Assembly (NCBI RefSeq): GCF_030247195.1
Contig: NC_080672.1
Location: 387,765,037 to 387,829,036 of the forward strand
Direction: 5' to 3'
Length of the DNA stretch: 64,000 nt
Source of the DNA: Topomyia yanbarensis
Lineage: Eukaryota; Arthropoda; Insecta; Diptera; Culicidae
In this document: piece by piece, positions 10,691 through 23,299 of the stretch
How positions within the stretch are numbered: the first letter of the stretch is position 1
Layout: each line of letters opens with the position of its first letter
The notes under the pieces: generated by a model
The model's input: only the letters and a program-made list of their open reading frames with translations
Database searches by the model: none
Told to the model about the DNA's origin: nothing
Program-made: the position numbers and the translations under genes

Positions 10691-13600
10691 TAATTCAACT
10701 CTTTTACTTATTTTTTGCTGTCAACGATTCCTTTCATTGACTTCATTGACAGAAGAAACTACGTACTACCAAAATTAGCTAATATGTATTTTGAAAAATG
10801 CTTCAGAATTAATTAAATTCAATATCGTCAAATATGCTTCGCGAAGGCTGTACGTTTTTCTGAATAAAAATAGTGTTGATTTTAATAGAGCACTAACTTC
10901 ACTGCATGTTGGATGGATGTCACCCCTTTAATAAATTAATTTTAAAGATATTTTTTTGGGATTTTTATGATTCGCGAAAAGTTACAAAAGTCTGTCTTTA
11001 AAGTTCAAAGAACACGTTTTACACCGGTGTAATGTACAAGAGGGATAGACTTATCACACGCTAGGTTGAATCATTGTACCACCGACTACACCGTCTACAA
11101 GTCCAAAAATTGCATTGAGATGGAATATCAAAAAGCCTGTGACAGTAGCTGGGATGCAATTCAATTAATTCCAAACAATTACTCGATGCAGTCAAAGACA
11201 ATACATATATACTCGTTAGTTGGAACTCGAGTAAAAACCTGTACGAACTTCATAAATACAGTCGTAAAATAGGGAAGTACACGGTTTCTGATTATTTGTA
11301 AACACTACGTGATTAAAAGTGGAAACAAAGTCACTTTAGACTTTATAAGTCCAAAAGTAGAGCGATTTACGTCATAAATAAATTGAGTAGTGAATGAAAT
11401 GACAGGTAAAACATGGGCAAGAGAGACCTAATTGACAAATTCCTTATCAATTCTAGAAACGGTATGCAAACTCGACAATGTTCTGTTACAATAATGTTTA
11501 CCTCCCACCTGTTACAGATCGGCCAAACGCTACCATGTAGTTCACAGCTGTCCGGTATCTTCAACAATTCACGAGCGCTGTTTCAAAGGAGTCTGCTTCA
11601 TCAACGTCAACTAGCTTCAAACAGTTCACATGATTTCTTCCTGGACCCAGTGTCTTAATTCCGTACTCTCGAACACACTGGCGCACAAAGACAGGTATCA
11701 ATTGCATCTCATCGTGCAAAGAGAAAAGCAAGTGCATTTTCCCTCGTCCCGACTGTCTCTGTTCATGGTTTCGCGCGCGCAAAACTATCGCTTTTCAACT
11801 GGTTCGAGCATGCCATACTTTTGCCAGGGGGAGTGTCAGCGACTCGCAAAAATAGTGGAATCGGAACACGGTTTCATGTTACCGTATCAATTCACCGCGA
11901 GCATAAAAAACTACAAATTTAATCATGTCACATAATGGACGCCACAGAAACTGCAAATGAATTACGGTTCACAATTACAATAAAAATAGCATTTTTTTTT
12001 CTTGATTTTCTTTTCATTTTCGTTTAGTTGACTTGTTTCACTGCACTGCACAACCACACAAGTAAAAAAGCATATTTTTTTCATTATTTCAACATCACCG
12101 GTCAGGTACATAGAAAAGTACATGGTGAGTGCAAGACGATGCGATATGTATTATTTAATTTTTCTTCTTCCTTTTGTTCCATGAAGTTTTCTGGCGCGAT
12201 TGCACTCTCGACGCTCACTGTCTAGCTTTAACTAATACTACTGGAAACAGCGCACGTGAATTGTTTATGTACATTTGAGATTTTCATCGCTAGTTCTTCG
12301 ATTGTTTTTTATCGTTTTTTCACAACACAAATTTCGAAAAAAAATTACGACTTCTTTATACCTATTTTAAACCGTTATATAATTTAATTGTTATTATAAT
12401 TTTTCGCGAATCATTTGTTTTAGTATTTGATTCATCGCACGGAGAATGGTTTCAGAAGGCTCGCTTCTAGTCTTCGCGGGTGGTTTCACGAGACACAAGC
12501 AATTCTCACATCATTTTTTCGATCGAGCCCTCGTAAAAAATGTATAGCAACATCACAGCTGACGACCGACTGCCCCAACCGCTACGATGCTCTGTCCTCG
12601 TACTTTTTTACTTCCCCATGAAAAAGTACGAAACATACGGAGTTCACCTTCGCGGTTCGCGTGTGTTGCTGTGTGCGAGTCGGCTTCACTTGTTTCTTGC
12701 TCGGTGAAAAGAAAGTATGTACACATAAAATAACTACTTCCTTTCCGTCCTTGTCTTGTCGGAGCTCTTTTTTTATCACATCATTCTCCTACTTCACTCG
12801 GATCTTCAAGTTCAAGAGTCTCATGCTTTAACCTGATCTCGTGAGGCGTACTCCAACGAGCAGATGATGAAGGGTTGCACAACGGGGTCGACCCTAAAAC
12901 AAATCCACGCCCCACGAGACCAAGAGTGCGCGGGTTCGTCGCTTTGCCCCTTAACGCGATCTAGTTCAAGCAATAGAGTTCTAGGCATTGGGAGCAACGG
13001 GTAACGTCACTCATCACCGAAAATGTTCCAACATTCATCACAGTTCACAAACCGGCTATCGATTGGTAATGTCTTACAGTAAATAAAATCTATCTCTTAT
13101 TCCTATTTGTTTGTTCAAAGAAACAACACTAACTTTAATCAGCACGTCGTAAAGCACCTCGAAAGCTTCTACGCTCCAGGAAAGAGAGCCTGTGGGCTGT
13201 GTAGCCCCCAAGACAACGCCACACACGGCAGAGAGCGAGGAAAATATTCAGTGGAAAATACACGCACGCGATGTTCCGCACGGAACTTTTTACGTCTGTT
13301 TTGAGCGCGATACCGAAGACAACTGGGGCTTGAAGGCGATCGGTCGAGCCAATAGACCTGTTGCTCAGGGATCGTCGAAACAACTGCTCACACTCATTCA
13401 TTTCGTGTCAGAGAAAGAGCGGACGCGTGCTTGTTGAAGAGAATGAGTGCGTGTGACTGAAAGCTCATGTTTCCAGCAGTTGGGCGACCAAAGCTCGCTT
13501 CTTGTAAACCTAGTAAACAGTAAACATAGATAATTTCAACGCAATATTAATTAAGGGTTTCAGCGTGAAAAAAGAAACACTTTTTTCGCGATTTTTTTTT

Positions 13601-13734
13601 GAGAAATTTGGGTAAAGCGAATTGATCAAAACTTTTATACATTATAATGTATCACTTCAATAACATTCTGTAATTTTTCTATGAAAAAATATCGACAAGC
13701 GAGTCGGTGACGAAGCTTTTTATGGAACGTCTCT
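10691..13734. other. Non-coding sequence, GC-richer at 11.6-11.9 and 12.4-13.5 kb, no gene recognised
   Basis: The two GC-richer islands hold overlapping short frames on both strands, none with a recognisable family. The islands could be regulatory DNA or untranslated exon sequence, but I see no coding signature or convincing core promoter. Confidence 0.35.
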
Positions 13735-14160
13735 GGAAAAAAATATGATTTGCGGTGTTAACTGCCATTCAAAAACTACTTAACCGATTTCGATTCACAT
13801 TCTATGTAAAAAAATACCTAACCCCTCGATGATTTTTTGAGATAATTTTTCAATTAGGGGCTTTTTACGCATAAAATGGCGGAATTGCTTTTTTCACGAA
13901 AAATTCCGCTATTTTATTTTATAAGTAGAAAGCCCTCTTAATTGAAAAATCTCAAAAGCTCATCGTATGGGGTTAGGTATTAGGGTTAGGGAAGGTTCGA
14001 GAGAAGAGATTTTCGGAACCTTCCCAAAAAAAAAAAATGATCTGGCAGGCAATTTGTTGATGTTGTGAAATCGTTAAACTCTTTTTTGGTTTTATCACAC
14101 GTTTTGCTACTATTATCAGTACTGTGACACAACGCGAATAAAATTTCATGAAAAATTTCA
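13735..14160. repeat. Dispersed repeat surrounding the 13.8-kb hairpin
   Basis: The part at 13740-13800 (atttgcggtgttaactgcc, aaaaactacttaaccgattt) and the part at 14040-14160 (ctggcaggcaatttgttgatg, caaaatttcatg-like end) flank the hairpin. The second part resembles 22215-22345. Tentatively one older element interrupted or ended by the hairpin. Confidence 0.4.
13813..13981. mobile_element. Palindromic hairpin MITE, 169 bp
   Basis: The left arm aatacctaacccc...ttttcaattaggggc...aaaatggcggaatt is the imperfect reverse complement of the right arm aattccgctattttat...aattgaaaaatctc...ggggttaggtatt, with a loop of about 15 nt. It has no coding capacity. Any transcript, from either strand, would form a hairpin of about 75 bp. 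Confidence 0.85.
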
Positions 14161-15160
14161 ATTTAGGAATGAAACTACATTAAAGAGTTCAGTATACTTT
14201 TACACCACGTGCTCGGCAATATACTGCCAGATGAGTGAGAACAACTGCTTATTTAACTATTCCTTTAAGTTACAATGTGATGTGATTGGGAAAAACAACC
14301 TGCGTGGCATTGAAGTATTCAGTTTTATTAAGCTTCTAGACTTCCCAGCATATTTGATAACAAAAATCCATCTTCCGGAATTCATGGACCTGCGGACAGT
14401 GCAAAATAAACTATAAAATGATTTAATCTACCAAAGTAAACTGCTCAAGATTCGGAATTGATCAAGTATGTTGCGAAAATAATAAATAGTAACTTTTATG
14501 TTTCGTCAGGTTTTAACGTCTTAAGGGAATTTTTTGTGGAAAAATAAGACATAGCAGATGATTTTTTGTGATTTTTTGCGTTATTGCCTATTGGTTTCAT
14601 TTTCAAATATTTTGCAGATATTTGCTTCCCGCTAAATAATTTTTAAGATCGTGAGAACATAACTTATCACAGATTAGTTATTTCATCAAATTTACACAAA
14701 GCTTATTAAATGGTTTAATGATTACACCACCAAAATAACTCGAATCTATGAATGAGAGGTTCAGTGCAAGAAAGGAACAAGCCAAGAATTAGATTACTGG
14801 TTTCTGTTATAGGTTTGATTGTGCTGAAAATTTTCATTGTGATTGTGGGTGGAACAAATTTTGGGATATCACTTGTTAAACAATTAAATTTACACAAATG
14901 ACTTACCATTATATTCGCCCCACTATTTTGCACTAATCTGAGCAATAACTGGTTTGCTTTTTGATGGACGAGATGTTCGTCTTCTTGAAAAAAGCAGTAA
15001 TGTTTGCTCGATTGGAGAATTGTTTTACAATACTTCGGGAAACAGTTTCACTTAAGATGGTAAAACGGAACGCATCAAGTTTGTACGAGCAGCGAAGGCA
15101 TGCTTTCGAAAATGTCGTTTTGGTCAGAACCAAATTAGTTTATAAAATAAGTGAAAAAAT
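14161..15160. other. Non-coding, nothing recognised
   Basis: AT-rich with short overlapping frames only. Confidence 0.4.
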
Positions 15161-15760
15161 CGAGTCCAACTGATTTAATCATTTTTCCATTGTTTTCTCC
15201 TAGATTTCTTTTAATCTCTCTCTTTCCGTTCCATAACTACCACAAAAAAGAACCAGAAATAGCCTTATGTGATGAAACCGAAACGTTAATACTAACTTAC
15301 TAACTTATATATGCAATCAGTGGCAACATTTTAGTCTCCTTCCCTCACTGTCTATTGATGTCCCTCCACTGTGTTTATTTTTCATTTGTTTAGCAATAAT
15401 TATTGTTTATTGTACGGTTGTTAGAAATATTATGATTTTTCGGATTAGCAGGCTTTTAGTGTTGTCCACATTCACTGTATAAAAATGAAATTATGCGTCA
15501 ATGCATATATTATCGCGTGGAGTGTATAGAATAGAGGAAAGAGTCGATTCTAATTGATTTATTCTTTTGTCCTCTCTTTTCTCCTGATTTTTGTTATTCT
15601 CTCTCTCTCTCTTTGCTCCATATCAAACGAACAAAAAGATTCAGAGGCTGCCATATACTGATGAAATGAAATCGCAAAGGGATTCCCAACATACTAATTC
15701 ATAGATTCAATCAGTCGCAACATTTTAGTCGCTCTCCTTGATTGTCTAATATCCCTCCGC
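15161..15760 (+). repeat. Local tandem duplication, period about 380 bp
   Basis: The segment at 15161-15372 (cgagtccaactgatttaatc, ttctcctagattt, aatcagtggcaacattttag, tccctccact) is repeated in the same order at 15541-15760 (gagtcgattctaattgattt, ttctcctgattt, aatcagtcgcaacattttag, tccctccgct). The copies are clearly diverged. The second carries a (CT)n run at 15598-15614. Confidence 0.75.
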
Positions 15761-16532
15761 TATTTCGTTGCGTCGTATGTACATGAACATCAATTGGCAG
15801 TCATATAAAGCGAATGCATTATACACTTAACTTAAGACCGAAAATTGGAAGCAATAATTTATGCTTGTGATATTTTCAATGAATAAATATAGTCCGCACC
15901 AAGTAACGCGTTCTACTACGTGATTATCTCGGTATCGACATTTTACGAAATTTGACCTGGCGGTGGACGAATTATTTTGAATACCGTTAAACCAATAGAT
16001 CTGAAATTTTTAGAGGTTAGCATCACAATATCTAGAGATTGGACGAAGGAGTTTTTTTGTTAGGGGAAACTTTGTGACCACTATTCGAGGGAATTTCAAT
16101 TTGAATTAATATTATTGCCAAAAAACTAAATAATTTTGTATGTGCCCATTTATGGATTTTTTCGAAAACCCTTCGCCTAATCAGTAAAAATTGCCATAAA
16201 TTAACGATTTTTGCTAAATCCATTATTTTCAGTTGAGCGATTTACGAGATATCATGCTCACCGCAAGCAATTGTGAAATTGTGACCACTCGGAATGATGA
16301 TGGATTGTTTTGTGCCGTGTTTCCGTCCCATCATATACGGGGAGTAGGACCTATGTTATGCATTAAGATGGTAAACATGTTTTTCGTATGATAATGCCCC
16401 AACTGAATTTTGAAATTATGGTCCAAAAACAAGAAATTTAAGCTGTTTCTTTAATTAAAATTCCAACCGAAACCAATCGTACAAATCACTTAAAAATATT
16501 GCGATTTTCACAATTTCATGGAATTAACAATA
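15761..16532. other. Non-coding, nothing recognised
   Basis: AT-rich. Fragments such as acgagatatcatg are reminiscent of dispersed repeats but no unit could be delimited. Confidence 0.35.
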
Positions 16533-17452
16533 GGGTAAGGTGGGGCAAATCCGACATAGTAAATGGTTTCGGCTGTAAAATGCTCATTTAACATCGGATC
16601 AAGTCGGTTTATATACCAGGTTGGACTTCTGGACAACTTTTTATATATAGCATTTTATTTGTATCTTTAGAAAATTTGGAGATAAAAGCGTTTTACGAAA
16701 AAGTTCATTTTTGCTGTTTTCAAAAATGGTGGGGTAAACCCGACCATTGATTTAGTACAGATATTACCCAAATTTTATGGTTGTTCAATGATAAATCGAT
16801 GAATGTTATGTTATTCAATTGTAACATAGAGAAAATGGAATTCAACGTCAATCTTGGAATGTCAAAATCACGAGCAGTAGCACGTAAAAATATTCCCATT
16901 TGCATCGGAGCAATTGCTCGACGAATACTATATTCATCACGTTTTTGTGTTTTTCGTTTGTAATTATGAACCATTGTGCGAAAAAATAATAATAAAAAAA
17001 TAAATAAAAATATAAAAATCGATAAATAAACATTTTCTTATCAAAAAAGCGGTCGGATTTACCCCACTATTTAGAGGTCGGATTTGCCCCACCGCGTCAT
17101 TTTTCATTACGACGCGATTAAAAAAAATATAAAAAAGTCTAAATTCATCTATGAACTTTGTAGGACTTAAATCAAAGAATTTAAATCCACTTACATTTTT
17201 TATGCTATCACTTTAACAATCAGAAATATCTTGAAGTCAATGATGCACAAAAATCAAATCAAAAGTTGTAAAAACACACTTATTGTCGATTGAGCATCTC
17301 AATATAGACTAATAAAATGCTGTCATGCCACAATTATGATTATTTTCAATGCTCTATACGACAACATTGATATTAGTCCACGTAGTGCTTCCGATTTTCT
17401 ATAACAGAGGGGGTCGGGTTTATCCAACGGTCGGATTTGCCCCACCTTATCC
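16533..17452. mobile_element. About 920-bp MITE with TA target duplication
   Basis: The left end gggtaaggtggggcaaatcc (16533) and right end ggatttgccccaccttatcc (17452) are inverted repeats bounded by TA on both sides (16531-16532, 17453-17454). The motif ggtcggattt(g/a)ccccac recurs inside at 17050-17092 and, as ggggtaaacccgacc, near 16730. The interior has no transposase. TA duplication suggests mobilisation by an IS630/Tc1/mariner-type enzyme, which is inference. Confidence 0.85.
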
Positions 17453-17869
17453 TATATTATTTCGGTAAAATCTATCGAAAAATGTTGTAAATTTGGGTCA
17501 TTGCATTGAATTATATTTATATAAACTTTTCATACTAGTTTGTATTTCTCAGTACAATGGTCAAAGTATCCCAAAAATGGCAATTTTTAGGTAGTTTGGA
17601 ATTTCTACTAATAAAAAAAATGGAAATACAAAAATGTATTGTATAAACAACGTATTGTTTTATATAAAAACAATAATTTTACATCAATATCGATCGATAT
17701 GCATCATATACGTTCATATTAATAGTCAAATTATCTCAATGCACAGTGGACCAGGATTGATATTTAGCAGGAATTTGGAGATTTTACTAAAATTAAACCA
17801 TTTAGCCTTATTATGCCTTTGGAAAAGTTTTCGTAGTTTGGAAGCCCCTTTCTGCTAAAAGTTGGGATT

Positions 17870-18700
17870 GTTCTATTTTTGCCTATCTCCTATAGAAAGG
17901 TTATGTAATCACTCTGAACATCGTCAACTTAATCCCGGCCGTCTGTCATACACCATTCGACTCAGTTCGTCGAATTCGGCAAATGTCTGTGTGTGTGCGT
18001 ATGTATGTGTGTGTGTATGTATGTATGTATGTATGTGACCAAAAATATGCACATCGGTTACTCGGAGATGGCTGAACCGATTTCATCAAACTTAGTCGCA
18101 AATGAAAGGTACAACGTTCCCATAGGCTATGCTACTGAATTTCATTAAATTCCGAGTTCCGGTTCCGGTATTACGGGTTTAAGAGTGCGGACACACAGCA
18201 AATTCATATTTTTGCCTTTCTCCTATAGAAAGGTTATGCAATCACTTTGAACATCGTCAACTTAATCCCTAGTTTTTATTTTTTTTTGACTTGCATAGGT
18301 TTTCTGTATTTTAACAGGGTCGTAGTTAGAGGGATACGGTGATGCCCTCCCCGCTCACATCACTCACCACCCTTTCCTAAACCGCCCTTCCCTCATCAAG
18401 TACCCCTCTACGCGAATAAAATTTTCGAATTCCTCTGGAATAAATTTTCCTAGTGGGTCTGAAAAACTAGTGCAAAATTTGGTTTGAAATGATTTTGAGT
18501 TGAGAAACTAATTTAAAATTTAAGTTCGTAGCTACGTATGTGTAAATGGCACTGAATATTTAATAGACATTTCCACCATTATATTAAACATAACCAGCCA
18601 TGGAATCGTAGTTTGGATAAATAAAAAAAGGCACAATTGCACCACTAGGTGGATTTAAACGGGTTTTTTCAATAACTCAGCTTTTTAATCATTGTAGATA
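17870..18700 (+). repeat. Mosquito-type dispersed repeat with two heads and a (TATG)n tract
   Basis: The head ttgcctatctcctatagaaa...gaacatcgtcaacttaatcc occurs at 17877-17938 and again at 18210-18268. Between them lie actcagttcgtcgaattcgg, a TG/TATG microsatellite (17985-18036), and agatggctgaaccgattt. A tail-like piece, gcaccactaggtggattt, follows at 18647, and a relative of it occurs at 50180-50200. I know this as a repeat type of culicine genomes, and its class is uncertain. Confidence 0.75.
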
Positions 18701-19780
18701 GAACCATACGACCTTCAGTGAAAGATATAAAAGATTCAGCTTCGATTTCATGCCTTTTTTGCCCTTTACAGGACTTTTCTATTGTTTTAAATAGTGGGTA
18801 GGGTGGCTCTGACTTTATTAAAATTGGAAAATTAACTTTATAATGGTTCGAGATTGAAGAAAATCAAAATTATAAAAAAAAACTTTATCGAAGACGCTGG
18901 TCTCTATATCTTGTACTTTTCATTTTACAAGAAATTTGCCACAAAAGTCACGGTAATTCTTAACAAATGGCTCTATTCATAGCACTTTAGCAATACCTTC
19001 AAATATTTTTGATGAAAATATTGCAAGATATACAAAAATATCGTGTTTGCCATTTTTTGTCAACCTATGTAGTTTTGCGTGAAATTTCATATGACAGCAA
19101 CGGTATTAAATGTTAAGTGCTCTAATCGAGGATAATGCTATTTGAAACGTTTAAATGTTTATGAAAAATTTCCAAAACTTGGAACGAAGTTTAGTGTAGT
19201 ATTTGATGTATAAAACCAAATTATGCACCCTAAAATAATCATCAAGCTGTCCAAAGGGTACTTTCGTGTAAAATAAAAACTACAAAAGTAATAAAAGGAA
19301 TAATGGTTTTTTTAAGGAACACCCTAAGTTGAGTTAAGAGTTGAGGAATAGATGTTAAAGCGACCAAATTATTACCAGAAGAGAAATTAAACAATAAGAG
19401 TCTCTTATTGTAGATGTCTTTTTGAAAAGGCCCCAAGATTTGTAAAAATGTGTTATTTTTTAGATATTTTCTCGGCCAGAAATTTCGAACATTCTGAATC
19501 GCGAGGTTTCGTTTGAACCCTTATATTATTAAATTATCCTGCTTCTGTCTCGTGAACATTTTAGTAGGCGTTCAAGCAAAATTTTCTCTGAAGTTTTCTT
19601 TCAATATCCATAGCTAATATAAGAATTTCATCACCTGCTGCAACAGTATGCCCATTTAGTTTCAGAGATGACTATTTCGAATATAACCTACTGTTCATGG
19701 AGATAACTAGAACCATTTCTTTCAACCAACATGTAGCACAGCACTGCTACTATGAGCTTTATGTGACATCGTATATGTAT
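18701..19780. other. Presumed intron sequence, nothing recognised
   Basis: AT-rich and without supported features up to the splice-like signal at 19.79 kb. Confidence 0.35.
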
Positions 19781-19783
19781 GTG

Positions 19784-19825
19784 ACTTACCTGGAAAGAAA
19801 AGAAAAAAAAAACATATGATTAGTA
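19784..19825 (-). promoter_or_regulatory. Candidate recursive splice site (ratchet point) in the Src42A intron
   Basis: On the minus strand, the same strand as the Src42A exon, the order is TACTAAT (19825-19819), a 21-nt uninterrupted pyrimidine tract (19812-19792), AG at 19791-19790, then GTAAGT at 19789-19784. The 3' splice site and a consensus 5' splice site are directly joined (CCAG|GTAAGT). This is the arrangement known for zero-nucleotide exons that let Drosophila remove very long introns stepwise. The branch A would be about 30 nt from the AG, an ideal distance. It lies about 40.7 kb downstream of the exon donor at 60461. Alternatives are a true acceptor of an unannotated exon or a chance match. 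No other site in the window combines all three parts. Confidence 0.6.
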
Positions 19826-19879
19826 CCAGTAAAACATACAATTTCCACAGACAAAGAAGTCAGAGAATCCATGCCCTAT

Positions 19880-20240
19880 GAATAAAAACGCGGCACTCTC
19901 ATGCTCCGATCTACGCCGAAAGCTCTCTCTTCCTAGTATAAGCTTTGGAGAAACCGTACTCCCGGTTCTCAACCATATGGTTTCCAGTTGTTTGCATCCA
20001 TTTCTAGCAGATCGTTTGTAAACTGCCAGCTGGAGGGGGAGCTTTTCTCGGTGCTTGTCAATGAACGGCAGACTGTTTATCGGTGTGAGTGACGTTTGAT
20101 GTCATTTTCTGCTTCACGAAAACAGAAAATAAATCTTCACTTTGAAGCTTGCCATTTCTCCGCTGCCAAACGAGTCGAGTTACGTTTGGTGCTGCAAGTT
20201 GCTTTTTCCGCTGTGTTCCCTCATCGAAGGTGAGTTCGCA
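19880..20240. other. GC-richer island beside the ratchet-point candidate, function unknown
   Basis: The sequence is less AT-rich than its neighbours and contains no matching repeat elsewhere in the window. On the plus strand it ends with a donor-like AAG|GTGAGT at about 20228-20233. It could be an enhancer, a first exon of a plus-strand transcript, or nothing. No coding family recognised. Confidence 0.25.
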
Positions 20241-22214
20241 GAAAGAAAGAAAAATGACTACACGCCACTAATCATAGGTTCAGCGTTCATCATGTGGCTT
20301 AGTCGGGACAGCTGATCTTTAAATGAAGTTTGTTGCTCACGGGGAGACGAACAACATCGCCCATTAAACAGCTGACTAACACAGCGATTTTCAGCGAAAG
20401 GCGTCGACCATCCTAGATGACGTTCAATCCGGCCGTTGGAGGTCATTGCAGCAACGGAGACTGAATGTAAATTGTACATAGCTGAAGCGCCCTTGTCTGC
20501 AAATGCAACGTAAATGCCATTGAGAACATTTTTCGGACATTTTTGTGCTTTGTAACGCTGGAAAAATCAGACAAAGAATTCTTAAGCGAACTTATAAACA
20601 CAGAAGAACAAATTTCAACCAGAGTGGCGCTTACGTCACTTTTTCATACAACGTTTGTGATGCTATATGTTATTATTTGAGCAGTATTTGTAATGGTAAG
20701 TTAGTTTTATGCTACTGAAACATGGAGTTGATTTGCAATTACGCGAAGTATATGCACCGTGCAGTTGTATACGTAATCAATCACACTGCAGAACTGTGGC
20801 CAAAAGCCACTAATTAATATCACGTTCAGCGGATCTGAACGCCGTCGTCTATAACCACGAAGTAATGGTAGCACCCATGCATTAGAGCAACAGTAGAAAC
20901 CAAACTTTAACCAGAAGTTTCAACATCTTTCGGGCGGATTAGATACTGCAAATGTAACTGAAATGGATAACTGCATGCGCCAGGAAGTTGCATTCATGGT
21001 CGACACGCCGTTTGAGTGAAGGATAGGCGGAAAAGGAATACCAGCTGTCACAGCCAACAAATTTAATCTTTTCGAAATAATGTATTGCGTGCTATTCTCG
21101 AACGTATATCAACAAACAGAAGTAACTGTGGTTTACTCAACTGGATATGAAATGGATCGAACGTCACTAATGTGACAAATATTGACGAAGTAGGAAAGCA
21201 AGTTCTGCAATGTGCTCAATCGTGTCCAAAGAGATACAAAAATAGAGGAATAATAGAAATGAATATTAGCAATGCAAAAATGTCATTATTCAAGATCACA
21301 GACGGTTTTATGAAAACCTTTGTTGTGTTGCCTTAGATCGCAAACATGGGACACATGTTGCCATTTGTGTTCAGAAAACATTTTCCGACTTCACAATTTT
21401 GATTGTATTGCATTTCTTTGATACAACTGATAGAAATTTAAAAAAAAAACTAATGAAACTAAGGTGAACAATCTTTACATAATTAAGAGCAGATTGGTAG
21501 CCAGGATTTTGTTTCGGGAGGGGCTTAAAAATATTGCATAAATGTATTAATTCTGATGAACTGCACACCTAGAAAAAATTTACGTCTCCTGACCCTGACA
21601 TATACGAGCTTCAAAAATGATTTAGTTTTACGTTTTATTCTTCACATGACGATGAATTTAGTAAATCACGTTATTTTACGCCACATATAGCGTTTGTTCT
21701 GAATGGCAATTCGCTTGTAAAGTATCTGTTTCATGTAAAATTAAACGGAACACGGTTATATTTCGTCATTTCGTGAATTACAGTTTGTTAAATTGTGTCA
21801 TGCTTGCAATTACGTCAACCAAAAAAATTCATATTTTTTGGTGTGTGAGATAGTCACTAGAAATTAAATAAAATTTGTTAAAAAATGTTTTATTGAAAGC
21901 AATTCCACATCAATTGAAACAAAAAATCCTAAACATATGTTTTCTGCTACAAGCAAGTCTATAGTACATCGACGAATTATTGATATTAACCTGTTTTTTA
22001 TTATTTATTTATAGGTCACAATTTGCTATAGTTACAACAATGGGTGTTCAAGAATTCAACGTTTTTACGCGCTAACCAAATACGACAATCTCTTACGGTG
22101 CTAGAATATGCAAGATGTCCAAAACAAACCAAAGAAGGTGTTAATTCGAAATGAGTAGAAAAATATCCATAAAATTTTCCAACTGAGAGAATTTCGAAGT
22201 TTGCTCTAAATCTT
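20241..22214. other. Presumed intron sequence, nothing recognised
   Basis: Unique-looking sequence without long frames. No RNA gene or repeat could be supported. Confidence 0.35.
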
Positions 22215-22345
22215 CTGATCCGGCAGGCGATTTGTAGATGTGGAAAACGGTTCAACTTCTATTTTCTTGATCTGGCGTCTTGCCACTACTACCAGTTCGG
22301 TGGAATCACGCTAACAAAATTTCATGCAATTTTGCAAAAGTATCT
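22215..22345 (+). repeat. Fragment related to the repeat at 14040-14160
   Basis: Shared words: ggcaggc(g/a)atttgt, gatgt, aac(g/t)gtt, and caaaatttcatg near the end. Both are pieces of one dispersed element of unknown class. Confidence 0.45.
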
Positions 22346-22669
22346 ACTAAATTGAATGGAACTTGAATTTTTGTTTTCAATTTTTAAGCGACATGTTTTG
22401 TTTTTAAATTTGAATTTTGATTGGCGACCTTGAAACATCATTGATTACATTGATGTTGAGATTGCTGCCGAGTAAGACTTTTCATAAAAGTATTTTTATA
22501 ATTATTCGGTAAACATACCGCTATGTTTTCCTGTGTAAGCCTAACAAAATTTTATTTTGGTCCATTTCTATAGTTTCTAGTATGCCAAAATATGACGCAA
22601 AAATTAACAAAATTGACAAATCGTTGTATAAATTTTATAACCAGCAAAATAAAAAAATCTGTCACGGGA

Positions 22670-23010
22670 AAACAGCGTTATGTTGAACAATAAAACATTA
22701 TCAACGAGTTTTAATGGCTGTCCGGCAGATCTCGTGCGTGCAACTAGCGATTGCGTGTGGAGACCTGTTTACTAGGCGGGGAAACATTTTTTCCACACCA
22801 ACTGCGTCTTGGCGGTTGTTCGTTTATATCTCGTACGCATCCGTGTCATCGTCGTGGTTACTGTGTTACTGATTTATTCCTTGTTATTTGCCCTTACTGG
22901 TCACGAGTGTCAACTTTCTCAATGATGGTGCTGGCTGTTTATTTTGAGATACTTGATACAGCTTTTGCCGTCAATATTACCTGAACAGCTGCCACAAATT
23001 TGATAATTGT
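22670..23010 (-). pseudogene. Broken copy of the dispersed ORF repeat (see 57879-58220)
   Basis: On the minus strand from about 22996 it reads VAAVQVILTAKAVSSISK, a stop, TASTI..., TRDQ, another stop and G, matching the open copy at 58220-57879 (MAAVQLILTTAKAASSTSK...TASAIS...TRDQYG). Similarity continues past the end of the frame (tccggcagatctcgtgcg; aacgagttttaa), so the repeat unit is larger than the frame. Several stops make this copy dead. Confidence 0.65.
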
Positions 23011-23299
23011 TTGTGGCTCAGGTAATAGTATTAGAGACTGTGGATGTGCAAATATATAATATGTGCAATAATACTATTACATTATGTTCTGTACGTGCAG
23101 GGTCAGTTAGGAGAGAAAGAGTCGGTCCACCTGGGTTCACACTAAAAAGCACCATTTAAAATACCGGGAACCAGTTCCTAAATGTGTTATTGATAGGGAA
23201 TTCCATTTTCCCAAATGTGACATGAATACTTTAATGGTCACGGTGCAAGTAAATGATATCAAATCTTGTAGCCGAGCATTGATTTCCTCGTCGTCGTAA

